Source of the DNA: a virus
Reading direction: 5' to 3' (one strand)
DNA length: 32,912 nt
IMG/VR virus record: IMGVR_UViG_3300036772_000193
Location: 1-32,912 of that record
The notes under the pieces are model-generated. The model did not search any database and was not told the origin of the DNA. It worked only from the letters and a program-made list of their open reading frames with translations. Shown here piece by piece: positions 7,709-15,255 of the stretch (position 1 is the first letter of the stretch; every line of letters starts with the position of its first letter). The translations under genes and the position numbers were made by a program.

Positions 7709-9730
7709 ATGTCGCTTCCCCTCGATCATCTGGCCGCAATGGCAACATCGCTCGCCGATAAAAGTGGTCGTTACCAGGCTTTTGAGGGCCCTAAGCGCCT
7801 CTATGGCTTGATCGAGAAGGTCGAAGAGGTCGGCGACGGCACAATCAAAGTTCACGGCATCGCCTCAACTGAGGCCGAGGATGATCAAGGCGAGGTAGTA
7901 CGCGCATCGGCGATGCGGGAGGCGATCCCGACTTACATGAAATTTGGTGCAGTGCGTGAGATGCACGGATTGACTGCCGCAGGTCGGGCGCTTGAGTGTA
8001 ACTGCGGTGAGGACGGCATCACCCGCATGGTCGCGCACGTCGTCGATCCGGTAGCCGTCCTGAAGGTCAAAAATAGGGTCTACAATGGATTTTCGATCGG
8101 CGGACGCGTCGTGGAACGCGAAGCTGGCAATGCCCGTAACATAACGAGATTGGCGTTGCATGAGATCTCGCTCGTCGATCGGCCAGCCAATCCGCAGGCG
8201 ACAATTGATCTGTGGAAATTAGGAGAAAGCTCAATGCCTGACGGACTGGGCGTAATGCAAACCGCCTTTGCCGAGGCAATGGCCAAAACCCAGCAAGTAT
8301 GGCGCTGCAGTGATTCGACCCATACTCACGCCAAGAAAGAGGATGCGGCCGGCTGCATGGCTAAGGCGGGACAGTCGACGGCAAAGACCGGGCTGCCGAA
8401 CACGCCGCCGATCAAGCCGGGCGAGCCGCCCGGCGCACCCAATTCCGAGGGCAATTTCGATGGCGATGGCGACAGCGACGATAACAGCGAGTCTGCCGAG
8501 TCTGCTGGCGGAGGGTTCAGTCCCGAGAGCGAGGCTAATCGCCATGCCGATTTTGCTGGCAAGAAGGGCGACGGTGACGGTCCATCCAAGCCCTATGGCG
8601 ACGTAACCTACGCTGACCCCGGGTATCGCAACAATAAGAAGCGCTACCCGATAGACAGCGAAGATCACGTGCGTGCGGCATGGTCGTACATCAACATGCC
8701 GAAGAACGCGAAGAAGTACACCTCTCAGCAGCTTAACAGTATTAAGTCGAAGATCCGTGCTGCCGCCAAGAAACACGGGGTCGAGATCGCGGCCAAAGTC
8801 GCTGATGTCGGCGATGAGAGCGAAATCGCCCATATGGCGGCCGAGCTCGTGCGGGTTGTCGAGATGCTCGGCGATCTAACGATCGAGAAGGCGGGACGTC
8901 GCCAATCGGCGGCCGACCATTTCTTGATGAATGTGGCTCACGACGCCATTGGCAAGCTCGGCGAAGGCCAGTGGTGCGCCAAGGCGGGAGGCAACGCCAC
9001 GCAGGACACGGGCGGCAACGCCACCCATCCGGCGCCGTCTGCATCGCCTCCCGCCGAGAGTTTCACACCGGGATCAAATGCAACGCAAGACACCTCGAAA
9101 CGCGGCTCGCGGCATTCCTCCGCGACCCTCACTCATCTCAAGGCGGCGCATGACAGCATGTGCAAGGCCGGCGCGATGTGCCCGGTACACGGCAATATGG
9201 GAAAGACTTCAACCACGGAGGATAGCGCGATGAGCGCGGCCGAATCTCTATTTAGCACGACGCTCACCGGTGAGCCTGACGAAGTGGCCAAGGCGCTCAA
9301 GAAGGCGCTGAAGAAGAACGACAAGATGGAAAAGCAGATGGGCGAAATGGCCCATCAGATGCAGACAATGCAGTTGCATGTCGAACATATGGCCAAGCAA
9401 TCCGGCACGCCCCCGCCTCCGCCCCCTGCCCCTGTCGAAAAAGAGGGCAAACTCAAGAAGCAGCTGGGCTCGATGAATGAGGCGATACAAGCAATCGCAG
9501 AAAGGGTCGAGCAGATCGCCAAGCAACCTATGCCCGGTATCGCCAGCCATCTGCCGCCGGGTATTATCGACGTTTCCAAAGCGCAGGACGGCCGGCAAGC
9601 GCCGCCACCTCCTGAGCAAACTCAAGCCGCAGAGGAGATTGCAAAGCGTTGGGAAAGCATGACTCCCGACGAGAGATTTGCTGCGAGCTACGCAGTGTCG
9701 CGTTTGCGACCATACACGCAGCAGCGATAG
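7709..9730 (+). CDS. Prohead serine protease (XkdF/S78-type) fused to scaffold-like C-terminus
   Basis: 673 residues from ATG 7709. Residues 30-170 resemble the XkdF-type putative phage serine protease (Peptidase_S78_2): GIASTEAEDDQGEVV, REMHG with candidate catalytic His86, YNGFSIGGRV with candidate Ser129, and LHEISLVDRPANP, which ends the fold. Such proteases mature the procapsid by cutting scaffold and capsid protein. Residues about 290-365 contain a YADPGYRNNKKRYPIDSEDH segment followed by a helical, basic stretch, recognisable as a DUF6582-like domain. The C-terminal third has a CKAGAMCPVHG knuckle-like motif, a Lys/Met-rich coiled coil and a Pro8 run, as in scaffolding proteins. Two in-frame ATGs (8234, 9230) carry good Shine-Dalgarno sequences and may give shorter scaffold products. 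The gene lies directly upstream of the capsid gene, the usual order. Confidence 0.85.
   Translation: MSLPLDHLAAMATSLADKSGRYQAFEGPKRLYGLIEKVEEVGDGTIKVHGIASTEAEDDQGEVVRASAMREAIPTYMKFGAVREMHGLTAAGRALECNCGEDGITRMVAHVVDPVAVLKVKNRVYNGFSIGGRVVEREAGNARNITRLALHEISLVDRPANPQATIDLWKLGESSMPDGLGVMQTAFAEAMAKTQQVWRCSDSTHTHAKKEDAAGCMAKAGQSTAKTGLPNTPPIKPGEPPGAPNSEGNFDGDGDSDDNSESAESAGGGFSPESEANRHADFAGKKGDGDGPSKPYGDVTYADPGYRNNKKRYPIDSEDHVRAAWSYINMPKNAKKYTSQQLNSIKSKIRAAAKKHGVEIAAKVADVGDESEIAHMAAELVRVVEMLGDLTIEKAGRRQSAADHFLMNVAHDAIGKLGEGQWCAKAGGNATQDTGGNATHPAPSASPPAESFTPGSNATQDTSKRGSRHSSATLTHLKAAHDSMCKAGAMCPVHGNMGKTSTTEDSAMSAAESLFSTTLTGEPDEVAKALKKALKKNDKMEKQMGEMAHQMQTMQLHVEHMAKQSGTPPPPPPAPVEKEGKLKKQLGSMNEAIQAIAERVEQIAKQPMPGIASHLPPGIIDVSKAQDGRQAPPPPEQTQAAEEIAKRWESMTPDERFAASYAVSRLRPYTQQR
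8221..8236 (+). promoter_or_regulatory. Internal ribosome binding site and ATG in protease gene
   Basis: AGGAG at 8221-8225 is followed by an 8-base spacer and an in-frame ATG at 8234 (residue 176), exactly after the protease fold ends (DRPANP ... LWKLGESS). Initiation here would make a separate protein of about 498 residues lacking the protease domain. Placement at the domain border supports function, but expression is not shown by sequence. Confidence 0.55.
9217..9232 (+). promoter_or_regulatory. Second internal ribosome binding site and ATG (nested scaffold)
   Basis: GGAGG at 9217-9221 is followed by an 8-base spacer and an in-frame ATG at 9230 (residue 508). The product, about 166 residues, starts MSAAESLF and contains the Lys/Met-rich coiled coil and the Pro-rich C-terminal part, which looks like a stand-alone scaffolding protein. 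It parallels the nested Nu3 scaffold inside lambda gene C. Confidence 0.6.
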
Positions 9731-9755
9731 CTGAACACCGCATCCCCCAATGACC

Positions 9756-9778
9756 ACCCGGCTTTTGCCGGGTTTTTT
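9756..9778 (+). terminator. Rho-independent terminator between protease/scaffold and capsid genes
   Basis: A 7-bp perfect stem (ACCCGGC / GCCGGGT) closes a TTTT loop at 9756-9773 and runs straight into a six-T tract (9773-9778). It lies in the 67-base gap between the protease stop (9730) and the capsid ATG (9798), which otherwise holds only the capsid ribosome binding site. Partial termination, or RNA end protection, here could change the ratio of scaffold to capsid message. Confidence 0.85.
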
Positions 9779-9797
9779 ATTGGGCGGAGGACATGAC

Positions 9798-11483
9798 ATG
9801 AACACCAACCAAGAGACCCTCGGCATGCTCGGTCAACCGACGCCGCAGATGCGAGACCAGATTATCAAGGCGCAATCGGCGCCGAGCACTGATCTCGCCA
9901 AGTCGGTAGCGGGAAACCCGCTCTTTGCTGGCCGTGCTGGCAACATCGGACCATTCAGCCAGTTCTCGGAAGAGACCTTAAAGGCGCTCGATGCGCTCGG
10001 TCTCGGCGAGTTCGCCAATATGGCGAAGTCGATCACGACCACCACTGGTCTTGTCGCCTACGATCTGCAGGCGCCAGCCAAGAACCTCTATCCCTTTTAC
10101 GCGCCGATCCGCAACTTTCTGCCGCGCGTCGGCGGCGGCGTCGGCACCGCGACGAACTGGCGGCAAGTCAACGCCATCATCGGGTCCGGCTTCGATAATA
10201 TCGCGTGGGTGCCGGAAGGCCAGCGCTCTGGCCGGATGAGCTACAACACGTCCAACCGCTCGGCCAGCTATGTGACGATCGGTGAGGAAGACGCGATCAC
10301 CTACGAAGCCATCAACGCCGCCCGCACCTTCGAGGATTTGCAGGCGACGATGGTGTTCCGCCTTCTGCAGAAGATGATGCTGAAAGAGGAGATGGCGCTG
10401 CTTGGCGGTAACGCGACTTTGGCGCTAGCCACACCCACGGCCCCGACCATGGGTACCACAGGTAGCTCGACCGGCGTCACCTTGCCGAGCGCAACCTATT
10501 ACGCACAGGTGGCGGCGTTGACGATCGAAGGTTGGAACAACGCGGTCCGCACCGCGCCGATGTCGGCCCCAACGTCGATCTCGGTGACCGGTGCCGATAG
10601 TCAGTCCTATACCGTCAATGGCGGCACCGGGCCGATCAGTCTCCTGTCAACCGGGCAAGCCTCGGGCGGCAATGGGCTGACCGCGACGACCCCGGCCGTC
10701 CAGGGCGCCGTGGCTTATGCGTGGTATGTCGGCACCACCAACTCGGCCGGCACAGGTCGATTGCAGGCGATCACAACGATCAACAGCGTCGTCTTGACGG
10801 GCGCGTTGAACGCCTCCGCGCAGCTCGCCTCGGCTTTGTCGGCTGACTTTTCGGCCAACCCGAACTATGGCTTTGATGGCCTGTTGACGACCGCGCTCAA
10901 GGCCGGCTCTGGCGCCTATCTCAATCCATTGGCCACGGGCACGGCCGGCACTGGATCGACCTTGACCCCGTCCTATCGCGGATCGGTAGTCGAGATCGAT
11001 ACGATGCTACGCACGATGTGGGACACTAACCTTTTGTCGCCGACCATCCTGTTTGTCAACTCGCAAGAATTGACGAACATCACGACCAAGGTCTTGCAGG
11101 GCGGCTCAGGGTCGTCCGTCGCGCCATTGCTGCGCTATGATACTCCCGCAGACGGTGGCGATTATCGCAACTTCACGGCGGGCGGCGTGATCAGCACGTA
11201 TTATAATCCTTATGCGCCGCCCGATGCCGGCATGATGATTCCGGTGAGAATTCATCCGAAGGTTCCGCCGGGAACCATTATTGGCTGGGCACAGAATCTC
11301 CCGGTTCAGTACCAGTCCAACGAAGTGCCGAATGTTGCCGAAGTCAAGACCCGGCAGGACTACTATCAGATCGATTGGCCGATCGTCACTCGTCAGAGAG
11401 GCGTCGGTGTCTATGCCGAAGAGGTTCTGGCGGTTTATGCCCCGTTCGCAATGGGCGTCATCAGCAATATCGCGAACGGTTGA
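9798..11483 (+). CDS. Major capsid protein with inserted Ig/FN3-like domain
   Basis: 561 residues from ATG 9798, preceded by GGAGG at 9786-9790 with a 7-base spacer; this is the strongest ribosome binding site in the window, as expected for the most abundant virion protein. The flanking parts look like an HK97-fold capsid: an N-terminal helical arm (residues 40-80), a segment with NFLPRVGGGVGTATNW and WVPEGQRSGRMSYN, the helical spine with LLQKMMLKEEMALLGGN near 190-205, then after the insert SYRGSVVEIDTMLRTMW, LFVNSQELTNI and a C-terminal QIDWPIVTRQRGVG ... EVLAVYAPFAMG region. Between residues about 212 and 350 lies a Thr/Ser/Gly-rich strand-forming domain (YYAQVAALTIEGWNN, AYAWYVGTTNSAGTG) resembling an Ig or FN3 module. 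It is longer than a typical 300-400-residue capsid protein because of this insert. Confidence 0.88.
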   Translation: MNTNQETLGMLGQPTPQMRDQIIKAQSAPSTDLAKSVAGNPLFAGRAGNIGPFSQFSEETLKALDALGLGEFANMAKSITTTTGLVAYDLQAPAKNLYPFYAPIRNFLPRVGGGVGTATNWRQVNAIIGSGFDNIAWVPEGQRSGRMSYNTSNRSASYVTIGEEDAITYEAINAARTFEDLQATMVFRLLQKMMLKEEMALLGGNATLALATPTAPTMGTTGSSTGVTLPSATYYAQVAALTIEGWNNAVRTAPMSAPTSISVTGADSQSYTVNGGTGPISLLSTGQASGGNGLTATTPAVQGAVAYAWYVGTTNSAGTGRLQAITTINSVVLTGALNASAQLASALSADFSANPNYGFDGLLTTALKAGSGAYLNPLATGTAGTGSTLTPSYRGSVVEIDTMLRTMWDTNLLSPTILFVNSQELTNITTKVLQGGSGSSVAPLLRYDTPADGGDYRNFTAGGVISTYYNPYAPPDAGMMIPVRIHPKVPPGTIIGWAQNLPVQYQSNEVPNVAEVKTRQDYYQIDWPIVTRQRGVGVYAEEVLAVYAPFAMGVISNIANG

Positions 11484-11674
11484 TATTGACCGACTGGGTA
11501 ACGATAACAATCGCGTCGAGCGGCGCTAAAGTGCGCCGCCGCGCTGCATCGATCGATGCTTACGGGATCTTGCCGCCCGGGCAAACATTTATTGAGATTG
11601 GCGGTCGAGCGATCTCAGTCCGAGAGACGGTAGATGAAATCGCTCAAAAACTCCAGGATACCGATAAGGGTTAG
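11480..11674 (+). CDS. Small FlbD-like phage protein
   Basis: 64 residues if the TTG at 11480 is used; that start forms a TTGA overlap with the capsid stop, the same pattern as elsewhere in this operon. A second TTG at 11486 is also possible. The C-terminal half, PPGQTFIEIGGRAISVRETV followed by DEIAQKLQD, looks like the compact FlbD-type fold (strand, 'V-R-E-(S/T)-V-E/D-E' turn and final helix), which is common in small phage proteins between capsid and connector genes. The protein has no catalytic residues. Its role is unknown; in this place it may be a head accessory protein. Confidence in the gene is moderate because of the weak start. Confidence 0.6.
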   Translation: MILTDWVTITIASSGAKVRRRAASIDAYGILPPGQTFIEIGGRAISVRETVDEIAQKLQDTDKG

Positions 11675-11677
11675 TCT

Positions 11678-11899
11678 ATGCTCCACGCCGCCCCGGTCAC
11701 ACCGTCTGATAGCGCGAACCTGCCGGCAGGTAGCGATTATCTATCATTTGCCAACTCTGGCACGCAAACGCTGCAGATTACGACGTTGGGCGGCGAGGTC
11801 GTCTCGATATTGCTGCCTTCGGGCATGTGGCCGATCCGCGCCAAGCAGGTGTGGTCGACGGGAACCACCGTCACCAGCATAGTGTGTTACTGGACATGA
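11678..11899 (+). CDS. Small spike-base-like virion protein
   Basis: 73 residues from ATG 11678, three bases after the previous stop. The pattern (VTPSDSANLPAGSDYLSF, then LQITTLGGEVVSILLPSG, then WPIRAKQVWSTGTTVTSI) resembles the small beta-rich proteins annotated as 'spike base protein, RCAP_rcc01079 family' in gene transfer agents and many phages, where they sit at the head-fibre base. The typical TLGGEVVxxxLPxGxxPxRxxxVxxTGT order is complete. The stop overlaps the following ATG (ATGA). The function assignment rests on family resemblance seen by eye. Confidence 0.72.
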   Translation: MLHAAPVTPSDSANLPAGSDYLSFANSGTQTLQITTLGGEVVSILLPSGMWPIRAKQVWSTGTTVTSIVCYWT

Positions 11900-12105
11900 G
11901 CCAGATGGTTACGCTGATCTGCCCAGAAGGCGCTTTCGACTACCCAATCGCGCACGGAACGCGAGATTTTTATCCGTATCGAGAGGACATTCACAGCGAC
12001 GACTGGCGCGAATTTGGCGGCAGGTGGTTAGTGGATGTCCCGATCGAAGTGTACCACCATTTTCTGGGCCGCGCTGGGTTTACGGTCTACGAACCGGGAG
12101 AATGA
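11896..12105 (+). CDS. Small acidic phage protein, unknown function
   Basis: 69 residues from ATG 11896, which overlaps the stop of the preceding gene (ATGA). The upstream open stretch from 11827 is not needed. The protein is acidic and aromatic (FYPYREDIHSDDWREFGGRW) and ends in GRAGFTVYEPGE. Its VTLICPEGAFDYPI start and short length resemble small proteins between capsid and connector genes of other phages, but I cannot name the family. The next gene follows after one base, behind a GGGAG ribosome binding site that overlaps this gene's 3' end. Confidence 0.65.
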   Translation: MSQMVTLICPEGAFDYPIAHGTRDFYPYREDIHSDDWREFGGRWLVDVPIEVYHHFLGRAGFTVYEPGE

Positions 12106-12106
12106 A

Positions 12107-12355
12107 ATGATGATCCGTTGCCGGCCGGGTGCCGGGTTTCAGGCCGGTGACGGCACGCTCTACGTCGATGATGGTAGCGGCGAAATGGAAATCGCCGATG
12201 AGCATTTTCGCGACGCGATGCTGGCGGGCGTGCATTGGATAAGTGTTGAGGTGCCGACAAAGGTAGAGCAGGTCACGCCAGAGAAAGAATCCGAAAAACA
12301 GGCGCCAGAACCCACAGAGACGGATGACAAACCGAGGCAGGTACCGCGGCGCTGA
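12107..12355 (+). CDS. Small phage protein with charged disordered tail
   Basis: 82 residues from ATG 12107 (a second ATG follows directly), with GGGAG at 12096-12100. The N-terminal 50 residues carry a compact pattern (CRPGAGFQAGDGTLYVDDGS, then IADEHFRDAMLAGVHWI). The last 30 residues are Glu/Lys/Pro-rich and probably disordered (EKESEKQAPEPTETDDKP). The stop shares its A with the connector ATG (TGATG). No function can be assigned; similar small proteins with charged tails occur beside head-completion genes. Confidence 0.6.
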   Translation: MMIRCRPGAGFQAGDGTLYVDDGSGEMEIADEHFRDAMLAGVHWISVEVPTKVEQVTPEKESEKQAPEPTETDDKPRQVPRR

Positions 12356-13059
12356 TGCCTGATCTTACGACGCTGGACGATGCCAAGGCGTGGCTGGCGA
12401 CGGGGCAACAGGCGTTTCCGCCGACCGACGATGCGCTGTTGGCGCGGCTCGTTACGTCGTGCAGTGCATTTATCGCGTCGTGGATCAGCCGGCCTCTGGG
12501 GTTGGCGACATGGCAGGAGATCCGCGACGGAGCGGGCGGCGAGCGCGCCAACCGTATGCAGCTTGCGGTGACTCCGGTGCGGCAGATTTTGTTTCTCTCG
12601 ATCGATGGCCTCGTGATTCCGCCCGCCCCGCCAATGCAGCAGCAGGGCTGGACCGCCGGCTATGTGTTCACTCCGACAGAATTGGGGTTGCGCGGCTATC
12701 GCTTCTCGCGCGGACTGCAGAATGTCCTTGTCCAATACCGGGCCGGCTATGACCCGATACCGGCGGACATCTCTCAGGCCTGTATCGAGATGGTGGTGCG
12801 TAAATACCGCGAGCGCACCCGCATCGCCGAACGCACCAAATCGTTAGGCGGAGCCGAAACCGTGGCTTACGAGACGGTGATGTTCACCCGCCGCGACATG
12901 GCATCCGATATTCAGGTGTTGCTGTCGCAATACCGGCAAGCTGCGCCGATCCTCGCGGCAACATTGATCCCGGATCCCTCCGACGCCCTCTTGCTCGAGG
13001 GGCGGGCGACCCAGATTGTCGTCGAGGATCAGACGACCCCAATCGTGGCCGAGCAATGA
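12355..13059 (+). CDS. Head-tail connector (HK97 gp6-like adaptor)
   Basis: 234 residues. The N-terminal part (LTTLDDAKAWLATGQQAFPP, LLARLVTSCSAFIASWISRP) is the standard helical pair of phage gp6-like head-tail connector proteins, followed by the beta excursion (TPVRQILFLSIDGLVIPP) and the helical segment that starts at PADISQACIEMVVRKYRERT. These proteins form a ring below the portal and seal the head after packaging. A long C-terminal extension of about 60 residues (from GGAETVAYETV on) is a little more than usual. The start overlaps the previous stop and the stop overlaps the next start, so the gene lies in a tightly coupled head-completion set. Family recognition is by pattern. Confidence 0.82.
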   Translation: MPDLTTLDDAKAWLATGQQAFPPTDDALLARLVTSCSAFIASWISRPLGLATWQEIRDGAGGERANRMQLAVTPVRQILFLSIDGLVIPPAPPMQQQGWTAGYVFTPTELGLRGYRFSRGLQNVLVQYRAGYDPIPADISQACIEMVVRKYRERTRIAERTKSLGGAETVAYETVMFTRRDMASDIQVLLSQYRQAAPILAATLIPDPSDALLLEGRATQIVVEDQTTPIVAEQ

Positions 13060-13526
13060 TCACCGCATTTCTGACCGGCGATACGCAGGTTATTGCCCGA
13101 TTCAACGCGATGCCCGGCGCCCTCCGATCGGGCATCGTGCGGGCGGTGACTCGCCTTGCCCTCGAAACGCAGCGCCTCGTGCAGCAGAAATTGAGTGGAC
13201 CGGTACTCGCGGTGCGAACCGGGGTCTTGCGGTCGAGCATCAACTACCGCGTCCAGGATAGCGCCACCGAGGTCACCGCGACGATCGGGACCGCCGTCAA
13301 GTATGCCAAGTTCCATGAGTACGGCGTGCCGCATTCCTGGGAGATCCGTCCGCGGTCGGCCAAGGCTTTGGCCTTCGAAATCGGGGGCAGGTCGATCTTC
13401 GCTGCGCGGGTCATTCATCCCCCGCTGTCTGAGCGCTCGTTTCTGCGCTCGGCGTTGCGTGAGATGGAGCCGCGGATTAAGGAAGAGCTGCAGGCTGCGG
13501 TCGGCGAGGTCGCTCACGCGGCATGA
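13056..13526 (+). CDS. HK97 gp10-like neck / tail-completion protein
   Basis: 156 residues from the ATGA overlap at 13056. The hallmark of the HK97-gp10-like family is clear: a helical N-terminus, RTGVLRSSINYRV, then VKYAKFHEYGV and the HPPLSERSFLRSALREM segment before the last helix. Proteins of this family act at the joint of head and tail, between connector and tail terminator, which is its place here. The length (about 150) is normal. The stop overlaps the next ATG. Confidence 0.88.
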   Translation: MITAFLTGDTQVIARFNAMPGALRSGIVRAVTRLALETQRLVQQKLSGPVLAVRTGVLRSSINYRVQDSATEVTATIGTAVKYAKFHEYGVPHSWEIRPRSAKALAFEIGGRSIFAARVIHPPLSERSFLRSALREMEPRIKEELQAAVGEVAHAA

Positions 13527-13963
13527 TCGATCGCGAGGCGATCTACTCAGCGCTCTGGAGCCAAGTCTCGGGCGCCGCGAGCTTTGTCACTGCCAATCGC
13601 CGATTGAGACACTGGTCCGACGTTTCGCCTGCCGAGCAGCCGGCACTATTCATGTCGCAGAAGGCGCAGCGCGGCGAGACGCAGCGCGCCGAAGTCAATC
13701 TACCGATAGTGTGGATCCTTGAAGCCGAATTCTACATTTATGTGCATTCCAGTGACCCTTATACGGCTCCGGCGATCCTGCTCAACCCGCTGATCGATGC
13801 GGTGGAGAATGTCTTATCGTTCGACCCGATAAGCGGAGTGCAGGATCTCGGTCTGCCGCAATTTGTGCGCCATACCCGCATTAATGGCCGGATCGAGACC
13901 GCCGAGGGCGTCTTGGGTGACCAGGAATTGGCGATCATACCCGTGGAGGTGCTTTGTGTCTGA
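13523..13963 (+). CDS. Tail terminator-like protein
   Basis: 146 residues from the ATGA overlap at 13523. The protein starts with a helix (MIDREAIYSALWSQVSGAAS), followed by RRLRHWSDVSPAEQPALFM and a strand-rich core with VWILEAEFYIYVHS. The C-terminal FVRHTRINGRIETAEGVLGD and final ELAIIPVEVLCV match the shape of phage minor tail U / tail terminator proteins that cap the growing tail tube and bind the head. Position between gp10-like and tail tube genes is canonical. The assignment rests on pattern and order rather than on a catalytic motif. Confidence 0.75.
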   Translation: MIDREAIYSALWSQVSGAASFVTANRRLRHWSDVSPAEQPALFMSQKAQRGETQRAEVNLPIVWILEAEFYIYVHSSDPYTAPAILLNPLIDAVENVLSFDPISGVQDLGLPQFVRHTRINGRIETAEGVLGDQELAIIPVEVLCV

Positions 13964-14129
13964 CGAGAAAGAACAGGTGGTCGAACCATCATCGGTGGAG
14001 CGATTGATCGAGCAATGGTTTGCCGATCAATTCCACGGCTCGCCGATCGCCCGCGATAACGAACACTATCAGCACGCATGGGGCGCAAAAGAGGCACTGA
14101 AGCGGCTCCTTAAAGGACATCAATCATGA
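13956..14129 (+). CDS. Small charged phage protein
   Basis: 57 residues starting at GTG 13956, chosen because GGAGGT at 13945-13950 lies five bases upstream and the coding content begins there (SDEKEQVVEPSSVERLIEQW). The protein is mostly helical and charged, ending in KEALKRLLKGHQS. It overlaps the tail terminator gene by 8 bases and the tail tube gene by 4 (ATGA). Nothing shows its function; small acidic/basic helical proteins in this place may be minor assembly factors. Confidence 0.6.
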   Translation: MSDEKEQVVEPSSVERLIEQWFADQFHGSPIARDNEHYQHAWGAKEALKRLLKGHQS

Positions 14130-14905
14130 CTCAAACGTCGTTCGGACCCGGAGTGATGTGGGGCGAGCGGACCGATACCACGGGCTCCGGCATCGGGCCG
14201 CGGCAGTTCGGGCTAATGCAGGACGTTGATCTTACGTTCACCTTTTCCAGCAAAGAACTCTACGGCCAGGAGCAGTTTCCGGCGGTTGTCGCGCGAGGGC
14301 AAGGCAAGATCACCGGCAAGGCCAAGTTCCCGCGCATCAACGTGCTGGTATATTCCGACCTTTTCTTTGGGCTGACCTCGGCGGCCGGATCGCTCGGCGT
14401 TTCGCAATACGAGCCGGCAACCATTCCGCAGACTCCCGCTTTTCAGGTTACTGTCGCCAATGCGGCCACTTACAACGATGACCTCGGGGTATTTTACGCG
14501 CTGACCGGCAACGCCTTCAACCGCGTGACTACCCCGGCCAATGCCGGGGAATACAGCGTCAACCTGTCGACCGGGGTCTACACTTTCGCTTCGCCCGATG
14601 CGGGGGTCGCGATCAGGATCAGCTACAGCTACAACCAAGCAACTGCAGGTCGTCAGATCCAGGTGACGAACCAAGTTCAAGGCACGACACCGTATTGGAA
14701 ATGCACAATCTATCAGAAGGTCAGTCCTGGTTCTCCGGGGGCCGGTTCCTCGAGTCTGCCGTGGGTGTGGCATCTCAACGCCTGCAGCTCCAGCTCGCTC
14801 AGCTTTCCAACTGCGCAGGATGCATTCACGATGACTGCGATCGATTTCATGGCATTTGCCGATCCTGCCGGGATTATCGGCGTCTACAATGCGGTGAGCC
14901 AATGA
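14126..14905 (+). CDS. Major tail tube protein
   Basis: 259 residues from ATG 14126. The composition is beta-rich with few charged repeats. The start (FGPGVMWGERTD), the TFTFSSKELYGQEQFP segment, the GKITGKAKFPRINVLVYSD core and the C-terminal AFTMTAIDFMAFADPAG strand fit tail tube monomers of long-tailed phages, which stack as hexameric rings around the tape measure. Residues about 110-190 add an extra strand-rich part (GEYSVNLSTGVYTFAS, then GVAIRISYSYNQ) that looks like a small surface-exposed domain. Position directly before the tail chaperones is typical. Stop and next ATG overlap (ATGA). Confidence 0.82.
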   Translation: MTQTSFGPGVMWGERTDTTGSGIGPRQFGLMQDVDLTFTFSSKELYGQEQFPAVVARGQGKITGKAKFPRINVLVYSDLFFGLTSAAGSLGVSQYEPATIPQTPAFQVTVANAATYNDDLGVFYALTGNAFNRVTTPANAGEYSVNLSTGVYTFASPDAGVAIRISYSYNQATAGRQIQVTNQVQGTTPYWKCTIYQKVSPGSPGAGSSSLPWVWHLNACSSSSLSFPTAQDAFTMTAIDFMAFADPAGIIGVYNAVSQ

Positions 14906-15255
14906 TCCCGGGCGTCGAGATCGAGATGGGCGGCCAGAAGTGGCAAGTGCCGCCTCTTACTCTTGGGCAATTGCGACGCCTGCAGTCCAAGATCGCTGAT
15001 CTAGCGAGCGCGGATTCGCTGCGCATCATGGATGCGATATGCGAGATCGTTGCCACAGCGTTGTCGCGCAATTATCCGGACATGAACCCGGAGAAGGTCG
15101 CAGATTTGATTGATTTGAGCAATCGTGACCGCGTCGTAAACGCCGTAATGGGCGGTTCGGGGTTCGTCGCGGGGGAAGCGGGAGCGGTGGTGAGGGGCAA
15201 TGGGGCCGCGTCTATGGCCTCCTCGCCACCGCTTGCGGATACCCCTATCCAGTAA
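14902..15255 (+). CDS. Tail assembly chaperone, short form (lambda gpG-like)
   Basis: 117 residues from ATG 14902 (ATGA overlap); the earlier open frame from 14695 is a shadow. The pattern is MIPGVEIEMGGQKWQVPPLT, LGQLRRLQSKIADL and a helical body with NPEKVADLIDLSNRDRVV, matching GTA/siphophage tail assembly chaperones of the lambda gpG class, which coat the tape measure before tube polymerisation. The last 25 residues (GAVVRGNGAASMASS onward) are low-complexity, as expected for a short form that is read through a region meant for the other frame. The -1 frame opened at 15129 encodes a continuation (see 15174-15527). Confidence 0.82.
   Translation: MIPGVEIEMGGQKWQVPPLTLGQLRRLQSKIADLASADSLRIMDAICEIVATALSRNYPDMNPEKVADLIDLSNRDRVVNAVMGGSGFVAGEAGAVVRGNGAASMASSPPLADTPIQ
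15171..15177 (+). other. Candidate -1 ribosomal frameshift site
   Basis: The heptamer G-GGG-GAA (GGG and GAA are in-frame codons of the short chaperone) lets the Gly tRNA re-pair perfectly after a -1 slip; the Glu tRNA pairs at two of three positions. It lies inside the 15129-15255 overlap of both open frames and resembles lambda's GGGAAAG. It is not a perfect X-XXY-YYZ heptamer, so the exact site is uncertain. Confidence 0.45.

Noticed and set aside
14532-14549. 7-bp GC hairpin in the tail tube gene
   Set aside because: Stem CCCCGGC/GCCGGGG with CAAT loop is not followed by a T tract and lies in coding sequence, so it is not called a terminator.
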